Assembly: GCA_945901125.1 (NCBI GenBank)
Contig: CAMDKD010000035.1
Span: 1 to 29,978 of the forward strand
DNA: 29,978 bases
From: Bordetella parapertussis
Lineage (GTDB): Bacteria; Pseudomonadota; Gammaproteobacteria; Burkholderiales; Burkholderiaceae_C
Direction: 5' to 3'
Shown: piece by piece, positions 22,955 to 29,978 of the stretch
How positions within the stretch are numbered: position 1 is the first letter of the stretch
Layout of the letters: every line of letters starts with the position of its first letter
The notes under the pieces: model-generated
Seen by the model: only the letters and a program-made list of their open reading frames with translations
Told to the model about the DNA's origin: nothing
The model's database searches: none
Made by a program: the position numbers and the translations under genes

Positions 22955-25243
22955 TCAGAATTTGTAACGTAGTCCAGCCATGTAAGTGCGAGGCGCTCCA
23001 GGCGCGACGAATTTGGAGGTGGAACTATCTGTGCCATCGTTTTCAATATTATTGATAGAAATCATGCCGTATGTTTCATAACTTTTATTAAACACGTTAT
23101 TAATTTTTCCAAATAACTCAAACCCTTTTTGAACTGTGTAAGTGGTATTGAGATTAAATAAGGCATAGCCGTTTACCTTTGCATCCCCACTTAATGCGCT
23201 GGTTATGTAGCCGTCTTCATTTCCTTGTGAAACGATACTTGAATTGGCAATGACAGAACTGCCGAGAGTCCATTTATCAGAGGCATTCCAGTCAAGATGG
23301 ATTTTGAGATTATGCAAAGGTATGCCGGCCATGCGCATGCCGGGTGTAATGGACATGGTTCTCTCTGCCCCTAATAAAGATGCTGAAGATTCGTAGGTGG
23401 CTTTCAAATAACTGTATGCGGTATTGAGCTTCCAAGCGCCCCAAGTTTTATTTGCGTTGATGTCAATCCCCATGTACTGGGTTTTAGAAAAATTATCAAA
23501 GTACCCTGTCGTAATTGTTTTAGAAATAAAAATGATGTCATCTTTGTTAATGGTTCGGTAGGCTGAAACGCTAAGGTTGTAGCCATAGTCGTTTTTCCAA
23601 CGCATGCCTGCTTCTAGAGTTTGTGAAACAACTTGACTCAGTTCAGGGTCAGATTGCAAACCGGTTGGAAGTGCGCAAGGTTCTGTCGCGTCAGCGCAAC
23701 CGAGTTCAAGTATTGTTGGGGCACGGTTACTTTGCGCCCAATTACCAAATAGCGTCAATTGTGAGCTAAGTTGATGTGTCATACCTAATGATGGGTTCAA
23801 TTTACGGTAGGTATAGGATTTTGAATCAGTGTCCGTCAAGGTTCCACTTGTGTAACTAGATAAGGTATTTGCTACAGTGGTTTGGTTAAACCTTCCCGCC
23901 ATTGTTAAATGTGTTTGGTCATTTAATTTATAGGTATCCGCCAGATAGGTACCAAAAGCTGTTGTGGTTCCTGTAACGCCTGCTGTTGTTTCGGTGGAAT
24001 CAGTGCAATCGGTAGTGGAAACTTGGCGGTCAGAGGAAATAGTACAACCGTCTGTTTCAGATGCGCTGAAGCTCATTTTGCTGCGTTCCAATGATGCGCC
24101 AGATGTCAAATGGTGATTGTCCAAGATTTTAGTCAAATTGGTTGAAACCCCATAAGTCGTTTGAGTAGTATTATTTCTATTAATAACACCATCACTAGAG
24201 GTGATATCTTCAACGTCACCGCCTAATCTACTTTGCGTACCGTATTTGACATAGGCGGTCGTAGCTAATTCGGTATTGTTATCTATGATTTGTTGAATAT
24301 TGAAGCTCAGCAGGTGTGCTTTGTTCAGAGTCTCGTCCGGCCATGAGTAAACCGAAGAACGACTCGCACCATAGAGTCCGGTAGTGGTGCTAGTGGTTGA
24401 GACGGTTGCTCCATAACCGTAGTTTGTACTGGGTGTCAGGCCATTGCCCACCAACTTGCTGTTGCCAAACATGTAAGACACATCCCAGTTGGTGTCTTCT
24501 TGTGTTTTTCCGATTTTGACAAACAAGTTTTGTAAGCTGCCACTGGAATGATCACGCCACCCGGCTTCATCGAAAGCCGTACCTGCGATAAAACGGTGCC
24601 AGCCATCTGCGGATTTGCTGCCGTGGGTGACATCCAATTTGAGCCGACCGTAACTGCCTATGGTAGATACCACTTCATTGCCTTGCGTAGTTAAACCGGA
24701 TTTGGTGGTAAAAGCCAGCGCACCGCCAAGGGTATTGAGTCCGTACATCGGATTAGAGCCCGGCACCAGTGTCACGGTGTCTATGGCAGCTTCCGGAAAC
24801 ATGTCCCAATTAACCACATCACCAAATGGCTGGTTCATGCGAACACCATCCATGTAAATTGATAAGCCTTGAGAGGCACCAAGTGTTGCAGAAGCGCGCA
24901 TACCCCGGTAGGTGACGTCTGCCTGGTACGGACTGCCTTGAATGTCGTTGACGTTCACACCTGTCAAATTTTCATTCATGAACTCAGACATATTTAAACT
25001 GCCTGATTTGCGAATAGTCTCACTGTCTACAGATTGGACTTCGTAGGGAAGTTTGTATTTTTCAATGCCAATGCCAGGAAGCGGAGAAGTATTGATAACC
25101 TGAACTTCTTTGAGCACAGGAGTATCCTCAGCCGACGCTGGGTTTAACACCAAGCCGATTGAAACAATAACAAATAATTGCCAGCAAGTTCGGGGGCTAT
25201 TGGTTTGATAAAAGGAGAGTTTTCTGGATAAAGAGTTAATCAT
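22955..25243 (-). CDS. TonB-dependent outer-membrane receptor
   Basis: This 762-residue outer-membrane transporter uses TonB/ExbBD energy to import a large or scarce ligand. The chosen start MINSLSRKL gives a signal peptide with hydrophobic LFVIVSIGLVL and cleavage after PASA (residue 38). A TonB-box-like VLKEVQVI segment follows. The plug domain includes LPYEVQSVDSETIRKSG, VTYRGMRASATLG, LSIYMDGVRMNQPFGDV and PGSNPMYGLNTLGGALAF. The rest is a 22-strand barrel ending in the outer-membrane signature YMAGLRYKF with terminal Phe. A loop with four Cys (DGCTISSDRQVSTTDC and neighbours) is notable. Codon use is AT-richer than the catabolic operon. No ligand-processing genes flank it, so the ligand (siderophore, vitamin, other) is unknown. 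An in-frame TTG at 25324 is rejected: it would put 27 polar residues before the signal peptide. Confidence 0.92.
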   Translation of the reverse strand: MINSLSRKLSFYQTNSPRTCWQLFVIVSIGLVLNPASAEDTPVLKEVQVINTSPLPGIGIEKYKLPYEVQSVDSETIRKSGSLNMSEFMNENLTGVNVNDIQGSPYQADVTYRGMRASATLGASQGLSIYMDGVRMNQPFGDVVNWDMFPEAAIDTVTLVPGSNPMYGLNTLGGALAFTTKSGLTTQGNEVVSTIGSYGRLKLDVTHGSKSADGWHRFIAGTAFDEAGWRDHSSGSLQNLFVKIGKTQEDTNWDVSYMFGNSKLVGNGLTPSTNYGYGATVSTTSTTTGLYGASRSSVYSWPDETLNKAHLLSFNIQQIIDNNTELATTAYVKYGTQSRLGGDVEDITSSDGVINRNNTTQTTYGVSTNLTKILDNHHLTSGASLERSKMSFSASETDGCTISSDRQVSTTDCTDSTETTAGVTGTTTAFGTYLADTYKLNDQTHLTMAGRFNQTTVANTLSSYTSGTLTDTDSKSYTYRKLNPSLGMTHQLSSQLTLFGNWAQSNRAPTILELGCADATEPCALPTGLQSDPELSQVVSQTLEAGMRWKNDYGYNLSVSAYRTINKDDIIFISKTITTGYFDNFSKTQYMGIDINANKTWGAWKLNTAYSYLKATYESSASLLGAERTMSITPGMRMAGIPLHNLKIHLDWNASDKWTLGSSVIANSSIVSQGNEDGYITSALSGDAKVNGYALFNLNTTYTVQKGFELFGKINNVFNKSYETYGMISINNIENDGTDSSTSKFVAPGAPRTYMAGLRYKF

Positions 25244-25322
25244 GTTCAAGCTGCAGTCTTTAGGAAAGAAAGGAGAAAACCAGTGTACTTTTGAATCAAT
25301 TGATTTGCGTCCACCATCTAGC

Positions 25323-25390
25323 AAGTATGAAAAATCAATTCATACTTAACAGTCTTAATTTGAATTGACTCGAGCTATTCACTTAACAGT
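25323..25390 (-). promoter_or_regulatory. Inverted and direct repeats upstream of the TonB receptor (candidate operator)
   Basis: AAGTATGAA (25323-25331) and TTCATACTT (25339-25347) are perfect 9-bp inverted repeats with a 7-bp spacer, 80 bp upstream of the receptor start. In addition ACTTAACAGT occurs twice on the plus strand, at 25344-25353 and 25381-25390, 37 bp apart; each copy is preceded by ATTC. Paired sites of this kind often bind a transcription factor. No clear -35/-10 pair and no recognised riboswitch were found. Confidence 0.45.
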
Positions 25391-25515
25391 AATTACCCTC
25401 AACGGATTGATGTCAGGAAATTCTCCTGAACAATTTTGTGTTTTTTCATAATTCGAAAATTGCAAAATTTAAACGCAAAAAAGAAATTCCTGAATACCTA
25501 ATCGTTCTTACAAAT

Positions 25516-25668
25516 TGGTGCCTCAACTATCTAGCTGAGGATAAAGCGCCGCGTATGTCCGCATATGGCGACCAAACCGGATTGATTTGGCAAGGCCACC
25601 ACTTGCGCGCCATCGATCAGCTTGATACCGAATGCGCCGGCACCTGCCGGGGCTGGTTTGATGATCGC
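25516..25668 (-). pseudogene. Deleted ligC/pmdC relic
   Basis: Read on the minus strand, this segment is a damaged copy of the start of ligC. Translation from the former start codon (ATG changed to GCG at 25666-25668) gives AGAGAFGIKLIDGAQVVA and then SGLVAICGHTRRF before a TAG. Intact LigC has AGAGAFGIK, LIDG, GAQVVELQKQTGLVAMCGHTRRF at residues ~9-27 and ~108-130. Two in-frame deletions (78 and 6 codons by alignment) join these parts; the larger one fell between repeats of the sequence coding DG. The copy ends just after the pentapeptide gene, in gapless alignment with the ligC/pentapeptide remnant junction at 22662-22728. Confidence 0.8.
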
Positions 25669-25696
25669 GGGGTATTTTTGTAGCTATTGGGTTCAG

Positions 25697-27466
25697 TTAC
25701 TTGAGTTTAAAGAGGTTTCGCAGGGCAAGTCCTACAAGAAAAAGAGTGGCGAGGCTGAGAATTTTTTGAAAGATAACCAAAACCGATAAACCTAAACTCC
25801 ACCAAGAGCCTTCAGGCCAAAACACATTGCTGGCCGCTTTGCTCAATTTGTCTAAGCCCGGCAAGGGCAAGGTTTGCAGCAGCGAAAACTCCAACCACTC
25901 CGGTGCGAAGTGGCAAGCCTGCATACTCAAGCCGCATTGCCCGAGCCATGACAAGATGCCATAGGCTGCAGTCAACGCGAGCACACCTAGGCCGCCGTAT
26001 GTCAGCGGACGTGTGATGCTGAACCCGTAATCGCTGAGTTCCTTGTATGCCCTGAACAACCAGCGTTTCAAACCAGTTTCGCGCAGCGTTTCTTCTTCCA
26101 TCTCCAAGCGGAAAAACCGCTGCTCTTCGCGGATGGCTTGTTGTTTGCTGAAGGCGAGTTTGAGGGTACGGTAGGCGCGTGCTGCTTCTTCACTACCGGT
26201 GGGCTTGGGAAATTCTGCGCCTTCAAAACTGGTGTCTTGGTGAAGTTCGCAGCCGTGGAACTTTGGGGCATCACCGAAAACAACATGCAACCGCTTGTCG
26301 GGGTATGGCTCCCATGCCAAGATTTCATTTTCAATTAAAGAAATTCCATGCTCACCGAGCTTTACTCTTTTCCTAATTCCTTGTTCAAATATTTGAAAGT
26401 CAAGATGATTCTCATTTAATTTAGAAAAATCTGTTTCAGATAAAAATTTACGATCATTAAAAAAGAGTAAGCCAGAAAATTCTGCACCTGAAAAATCAAT
26501 TTCATAAAATTTATTTGGAGAAATTCCTCGATCCAGTGACCAATTTTTTGCTGCCTCAAAAGACTTTCTGTCTCGAAAATTCGTAATAAGTGGTTCCCAT
26601 TCAGAGCCTGAAAAATCGACATAGTTACCCCAGCGCGTGCCTATAAAATTTATGTCATTTCCCCACTGCGCACCATGAAAATCTATAAAAGCGCCAAATC
26701 TTGCTCCTTGAAAATTTGTCTCGTCACCCCAACGGGCTGCTCTAAAACATGCTGAGTCGTCAAACTGTGCTCCTTCAAAATTAGCCTCGTCATCCCATTG
26801 AGATCCTGAGAAATATGCGTTATCAAGCCACTTAGAACCTGTAAACTGGGCATATTTACCCCACCACACTCCGTGGAATCTAGCGAATCGTCCCCACTTA
26901 GAAAATCCAAAATACGCAGATTCTCCAAATACTGAAAAAGAAAAATTGACAATATCCCCCCAAGTAGAGTTAGTAAAAATACAGCTATCACCAAAAGAAG
27001 CATTTTCAAAATTAACTCCACTACCCCAAATTGAATTTCTAAAATTAGCATCAGTTCCAAATTTCACTCCATGAAAATTTGAAAAATTTCCAAATACTGT
27101 ATTCTGGAAATTTACATTATTTCCCCATTCTGTATTTTTAAAAATAGCTCTTTCTCCAAAATTAAAAAACGAAAAATCATAGCTTTCAAATTCAAAATCT
27201 TTATTTGAAAAATCAATGTGATTTCTAAAACTCTCATGATCACCATAAACGGGATATGCCACCCTCCAAGCATTCCAAACCACATGACCCTTACCCTTAT
27301 GTCCGCCTAGCTCATTGCTTAATCTAGCCAACGCCAAGCACCCCGCCTTACTGATGTTGTCCGGCGTCCCATTCGCAGCATCACGAAATAACTGCCGGAT
27401 GGATTCCCTCACAGGAATACCCTCCAACAAATCAGGCAGATTTTCAATATTCGGGTGATCACTCAT
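25697..27466 (-). CDS. Large pentapeptide-repeat protein with 11-residue register and C-terminal membrane helices
   Basis: The protein has 589 residues from the ATG at 27466, preferred because AAGGGG sits 7 bp before it; the ATG at 27472 is too close. The N-terminal ~75 residues are helical. From about residue 103 to 289 there are 17 consecutive units of exactly 11 residues, roughly [W/F]-G-x-x-[A/V]-x-F-x-[G/N]-[A/S]-x, with no insertion or deletion. Examples are WGDETNFQGAR, FGAFIDFHGAQ and WGNDINFIGTR. This fits the Pentapeptide_3 type right-handed beta helix. A less regular region and a charged helix (EEQRFFRLEMEEETLRETGL) follow. Two to three membrane segments (LGVLALTAAYGIL; SLATLFLVGLAL) end the chain at LRNLFKLK. 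Function is unknown; it could be a membrane-anchored surface, gating or immunity-like protein. The repeat region is strongly AT-rich. Confidence 0.88.
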   Translation of the reverse strand: MSDHPNIENLPDLLEGIPVRESIRQLFRDAANGTPDNISKAGCLALARLSNELGGHKGKGHVVWNAWRVAYPVYGDHESFRNHIDFSNKDFEFESYDFSFFNFGERAIFKNTEWGNNVNFQNTVFGNFSNFHGVKFGTDANFRNSIWGSGVNFENASFGDSCIFTNSTWGDIVNFSFSVFGESAYFGFSKWGRFARFHGVWWGKYAQFTGSKWLDNAYFSGSQWDDEANFEGAQFDDSACFRAARWGDETNFQGARFGAFIDFHGAQWGNDINFIGTRWGNYVDFSGSEWEPLITNFRDRKSFEAAKNWSLDRGISPNKFYEIDFSGAEFSGLLFFNDRKFLSETDFSKLNENHLDFQIFEQGIRKRVKLGEHGISLIENEILAWEPYPDKRLHVVFGDAPKFHGCELHQDTSFEGAEFPKPTGSEEAARAYRTLKLAFSKQQAIREEQRFFRLEMEEETLRETGLKRWLFRAYKELSDYGFSITRPLTYGGLGVLALTAAYGILSWLGQCGLSMQACHFAPEWLEFSLLQTLPLPGLDKLSKAASNVFWPEGSWWSLGLSVLVIFQKILSLATLFLVGLALRNLFKLK

Positions 27467-27628
27467 AGCCATGCCCCTTCGATTCGCGTCAAGCTATTGC
27501 CCGCAGTGCAGATGCCAGCTATTGTGAATTAATTTCTAAATAGGCAACTTGTTTTGCGACGCCTATGCCGCTGATTACGAAGCTTCGGCGCTCCTTGGCG
27601 ACGTCCGGCCCCACTGCGCAAACGGCGA

Positions 27629-28828
27629 TCAAACACCCAGCGCTTGTGGCAATTGCGCTAGGGGCATGACCTGCACCGTTTCGCTTAGCGGCCAGGGGCT
27701 GCTGACGGGGGCCACCACATAGGCGCGGCTTAGTTGCAAGTCGGCGTAGGCGTTCCAAAAGCCTTTCGTCACACGGGGCGCATCAGAGAGCTTGATTTCA
27801 AAGCCTATGCGTTCGCTGCCGGTGTCAATGACGGCATCCATTTCAGCACCAGCACTGGTGCGGTAAAAGTACAGCGTAGCGTTGCCTCCGCCCATATACG
27901 GCACCAATGCAGCAATCTGATTGATCACCATGCCTTCCCAGGAATATCCGGCGCAGGGGTGTCCTTGCAGGTCGTGAGCATTGCCGATGTTGAGCAAGGC
28001 GTGTAACAGACCGCTGTCCCTGAAATAGATTTTGGGCGACTTGACCAAGCGCTTGCCCAAATTGACGTAATACGGTTCTACACGGCGCACGATCAGGGCA
28101 TCGCAAAAAATATCCAGATAGCGGCTGACAGTGATAGGCGAAATACCGCCCATGGCGACCGCTAGTGCGGAGGCGTTGAACAACTGTCCGTGCTGGTGCG
28201 CCAACATGCGCAAAAAACGCCACAGTGTTTCAACAGGGATGGTGATGCCAAGCGTTGGCAAATCGCGCCGCACCAGCGACTGCAAATAGTCATTGCGCCA
28301 GCGCAGAGATTTGGCATCCGATGCCGCCAAAATACTCAACGGCATGCCACCGCGTTGCCAATAGTTTTGTAGTGCCAGCAACTGCTCGCTATCACTGGCT
28401 GTAGTAGGAACCTCGCCTTGAATTTCTTGCCACTGCAAGGGAGGTAACTCCATATAACTGACCCGACCGGCCAAGGACTCAGCTGTTTGCCGCAATAATG
28501 TGCCGCTGGCTGAACCGAGCAACAAAAATCGACCCGAGTGCCTATCGGCATCAATTTCCGGGCGAAGCTGGGTGAAAAGCTCGGGAACACTTTGCACTTC
28601 GTCCAGCACTACGAGATGCGAGCGATGCGAAGCAAAAAATGCAGCGGGGTTGTCTAGTCTGGCGCGATCCACAGGGGATTCAAGATCAAGAAATACAGCC
28701 TCAGGGGTTTGCTGCGCAATGGTGCGTGCCAGCGTGGACTTGCCAACCTGACGAGCACCCAGCAGCACAACACCAGGGTAAAAACCCAGCCTATCCTGCA
28801 AATCTGTGAATAATTGACGCTGAAACAT
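27629..28828 (-). CDS. DUF4143-type AAA ATPase
   Basis: This is a 399-residue P-loop ATPase of the AAA_14/DUF4143 group. Walker A is GARQVGKST near residue 26, Walker B is LVVLDEVQSV near residue 75, and the sensor-like LLLGSASGTLL follows. The C-terminal half has the DUF4143 pattern: FRDSGLLHALLNI and, near the end, FYRTSAGAEMDAVIDTGSERIGFEIKLSD, which resembles a PD-(D/E)xK nuclease-like core (the D of EMDAVID and the EIK). Members are common in accessory regions, usually stand alone, and have no established role. The start MFQRQLFTDLQ is conventional. No ribosome-binding site at the right distance is present; the promoter placement suggests a leaderless transcript. The gene is intact. Confidence 0.87.
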   Translation of the reverse strand: MFQRQLFTDLQDRLGFYPGVVLLGARQVGKSTLARTIAQQTPEAVFLDLESPVDRARLDNPAAFFASHRSHLVVLDEVQSVPELFTQLRPEIDADRHSGRFLLLGSASGTLLRQTAESLAGRVSYMELPPLQWQEIQGEVPTTASDSEQLLALQNYWQRGGMPLSILAASDAKSLRWRNDYLQSLVRRDLPTLGITIPVETLWRFLRMLAHQHGQLFNASALAVAMGGISPITVSRYLDIFCDALIVRRVEPYYVNLGKRLVKSPKIYFRDSGLLHALLNIGNAHDLQGHPCAGYSWEGMVINQIAALVPYMGGGNATLYFYRTSAGAEMDAVIDTGSERIGFEIKLSDAPRVTKGFWNAYADLQLSRAYVVAPVSSPWPLSETVQVMPLAQLPQALGV

Positions 28829-28865
28829 CCTTGCATTTTAATACTTCAAATATCAAAATGCAAGG
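28829..28865 (-). promoter_or_regulatory. Promoter within an 11-bp inverted repeat at the ATPase start codon
   Basis: CCTTGCATTTT (28829-28839) and AAAATGCAAGG (28855-28865) are perfect 11-bp inverted repeats. On the minus strand, TTGCAT (28858-28863) and TAAAAT (28835-28840) are separated by 17 bp, so the -35 box lies in one arm and the -10 box in the other. The start site falls at or next to the A of the ATG (28828). The arrangement suggests a leaderless, self- or locally-regulated gene. Confidence 0.55.
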
Positions 28866-28879
28866 ACAAAATTAGGCCG

Positions 28880-29545
28880 CGCTCAAAGTCCAAGTGCAAC
28901 AATTTTCAAAAGGAAATTGTTCATGAAAAAAACTTACCAACATCTGCGGCTTGAGGAAAGAGCTTTGATCCAAACCATACTCGAGCAAGGCTACAAAGCA
29001 GCAGCAATTGCTTTGAGCTTAGGCCGTTCGCGCTCAACGATTAGTCGTGAACTTGCGCGCAATAACTACACTGCGCCTTCAATGCCGCGCCCAGTTGGAC
29101 GCCCTTTTCTTGCAGGCGGCTATCGCTGTGTACGAGCTAATCAACGTGCACGCGCCCTCAGTTGTAAGCCCCGCGTGCCTCGGCGCATGGTCGCTGGAAC
29201 TGCATTGTGGGATTGCGTACTCTGTGGCCTATCTCAAGGGCTATCCCCGGAGCAAGTCAGTGGTTTACTATCCAAGCGAATGGATAAATCAGTACGCATC
29301 AGTCACGAGAGCATTTACAACGCTATCTACGCAATGCCGCGAGGCGAACTGCGCAGCGAGGTGATTGGTTTATTGCGCAAGTCACACAAGACACGTCGAC
29401 CCCGTGCCCGTGGTGATGATAGGCGTGGCTTGATACCTAACATGACCAGCATTGATGAACGTCCGCTAGAGGTAGGTGAACGCTTGGTGCCCGGGCACTG
29501 GGAAGGAGATCTGATTAAAGGTGCACACAATCGTTCGCAGAGAAG
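28880..29545 (+). mobile_element. IS30-family insertion sequence, left part
   Basis: An IS30-family element begins somewhere near 28880-28900, upstream of its transposase gene. GTGCAACAATTTTC before the gene resembles the GCAACA-containing end of IS30 relatives, but the exact terminal repeat and target duplication could not be fixed. The element is interrupted at about 29541-29546, where an IS3-family element begins; the missing part may lie beyond the window. Confidence 0.65.
28923..29545 (+). pseudogene. IS30-family transposase, truncated by an IS3 insertion
   Basis: The N-terminal two thirds of an IS30-type DDE transposase are present. The helix-turn-helix (LRLEERALIQTILEQGYKAA, then LGRSRSTISRELARNNY), the middle block QGLSPEQVSGLLSKRM and HESIYNAIYAMPRGELRSE, and the start of the catalytic core (VPGHWEGDLIKGAHNRS, holding the first Asp of DDE) can be read. 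After HNRSQ the sequence departs from the family, so the second Asp and the Glu are missing. The frame continues to 29669 only because the IS3 left end happens to be open. The ATG at 28923 follows AAAGGAAATTG at good distance. The product cannot be an active transposase. Confidence 0.85.
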
Positions 29546-29628
29546 TGGCTCGGCAAAACTGAACAGGTCGGATAAGTGCATTATTGGGGTTTTTAGCCTT
29601 GGCAAGGGTGCCGGGGCAGGAGACCTTT

Positions 29629-29943
29629 ATGAGCAAATCATCTGGGCGGCGAACGCGCCGCGTGTTTAATGCCGAGTTCAAGGCCAAAGTGGCTTTGGCC
29701 GCGTTGCGAGAAGACAAGACTTTGGCGCAACTGTGCCAGCAGTTTGAACTGCACCCCACGCAAATCACTGAGTGGAAGAAGCAATTACTGAGCAGCGCAG
29801 CTGGCGTGTTTGGTGCCTCATCCAAGGGACAGGAGCCGGTCGATCTGGTGCCGCTGCACACAAAGATAGGGCAGCAGGCGCTGGAGATCGATTTTTTAGA
29901 ACGCGCGCTCACCAAGGCGGGGTTGCTGAGCGCAGGCAAATGA
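29629..29943 (+). CDS. IS3-family transposase OrfA (helix-turn-helix protein)
   Basis: This 104-residue protein is the DNA-binding subunit of an IS3-family transposase. RRVFNAEFKAKVALAALRED and KTLAQLCQQFELHPTQITEW form the IS911/IS3-type helix-turn-helix, and the C-terminal third (KIGQQALEIDFLERALTKAG) is the leucine-zipper segment. CAGGAGACC lies 3-11 bp before the ATG. An in-frame TTG at 29584 would add residues encoded by the insertion-sequence end and is rejected. The stop overlaps the orfB start (ATGA). Confidence 0.92.
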   Translation: MSKSSGRRTRRVFNAEFKAKVALAALREDKTLAQLCQQFELHPTQITEWKKQLLSSAAGVFGASSKGQEPVDLVPLHTKIGQQALEIDFLERALTKAGLLSAGK

Positions 29944-29978
29944 TTGACCGTAGCCACCCACTGAGCGTGAAGCGTCAG
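29940..29978 (+). CDS. IS3-family transposase OrfB, first 13 codons (3' end outside window)
   Basis: The frame starts with ATG at 29940, overlapping the orfA stop in ATGA, and reads MIDRSHPLSVKRQ to the window edge. This is the usual beginning of the integrase-type OrfB in this IS3 subgroup. Expression is probably by termination-reinitiation or frameshifting; no A-rich slippery run is seen. The catalytic DDE residues lie outside the window. Confidence 0.75.
   Translation, partial: MIDRSHPLSVKRQ

Larger units (their letters stand above)
29546..29978 (+). mobile_element. IS3-family insertion sequence, left part (runs off the window)
   Basis: The element begins near 29546, taken from the point where IS30 similarity stops and a TG dinucleotide, typical of IS3 ends, appears. 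It carries orfA and the first codons of orfB. Its right end and target duplication are outside the window, so the left boundary is approximate. Confidence 0.7.

Noticed and set aside
25244..25440. Possible cobalamin or thiamine riboswitch upstream of the TonB receptor
   Set aside because: None of the conserved boxes of these riboswitches was found; only the inverted and direct repeats are present.
25438..25683. 81-codon plus-strand frame
   Set aside because: It is antisense to the ligC relic and has no family match or ribosome-binding site.
26594..27154. Regular ~33-bp periodicity that resembles a CRISPR or minisatellite array
   Set aside because: The units are diverged, contiguous without spacers, and fully explained by the 11-residue repeats of the pentapeptide protein.
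27519..27758. 79-codon minus-strand frame across the end of the ATPase gene
   Set aside because: Most of it overlaps the ATPase in another frame. The remaining 110 bp show no start signal or known domain; 27473-27628 is otherwise without visible features.

Overview
The window looks like a chromosomal segment of a betaproteobacterium of the order Burkholderiales, most likely Comamonadaceae-like. The grounds are the primase and sigma-70 sequences, the very long Lys/Ala/Pro-rich N-terminus of RpoD, a LigC/PmdC-type dehydrogenase, and GC-rich coding sequence over the first 22.7 kb. No database search was possible, so all names rest on recognised motifs and family resemblance.

Layout. 1-6353 (+): the end of a gamma-glutamyltransferase gene, then dnaG, rpoD and an EamA-type exporter, closely packed. 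6350-7347 (-): a RES/Xre toxin-antitoxin pair with its own strong promoter. 7501-18704 (-): a nine-gene catabolic operon. In transcription order it encodes a metal-dependent cyclase/isatin-hydrolase-like enzyme, a peptide/opine-class ABC importer (binding protein, two permeases, two ATPases), the two subunits of an indolepyruvate:ferredoxin oxidoreductase, and a dienelactone hydrolase fused to an NTF2/SnoaL-like domain. A sigma-70 promoter precedes the first gene, an intrinsic terminator after the binding-protein gene probably reduces downstream expression, and a divergent AraC-family gene (18890-19891) is the likely regulator. Together they suggest uptake and breakdown of an aromatic, possibly indolic or aryl-pyruvate, compound.

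19944-22664: an aldo/keto reductase (-), a VapBC toxin-antitoxin pair (+) with a perfect palindrome wrapped around its -10 box, and an isolated ligC/pmdC gene (-) for 4-carboxy-2-hydroxymuconate semialdehyde dehydrogenase.

22690-28900: an AT-richer accessory stretch holding a TonB-dependent receptor, a large 11-residue-repeat pentapeptide protein with C-terminal membrane helices, and a DUF4143 AAA ATPase. The receptor is bracketed by two degenerate direct copies of a ligC 5'-end/pentapeptide-gene 3'-end junction. The left copy keeps ligC intact with only a scrap of the pentapeptide gene. The right copy keeps the pentapeptide gene intact with a deleted ligC relic. This scar of duplication or recombination is the most informative structure in the window.

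28880-29978: an IS30-family transposase gene broken by an IS3-family element that runs off the right edge.
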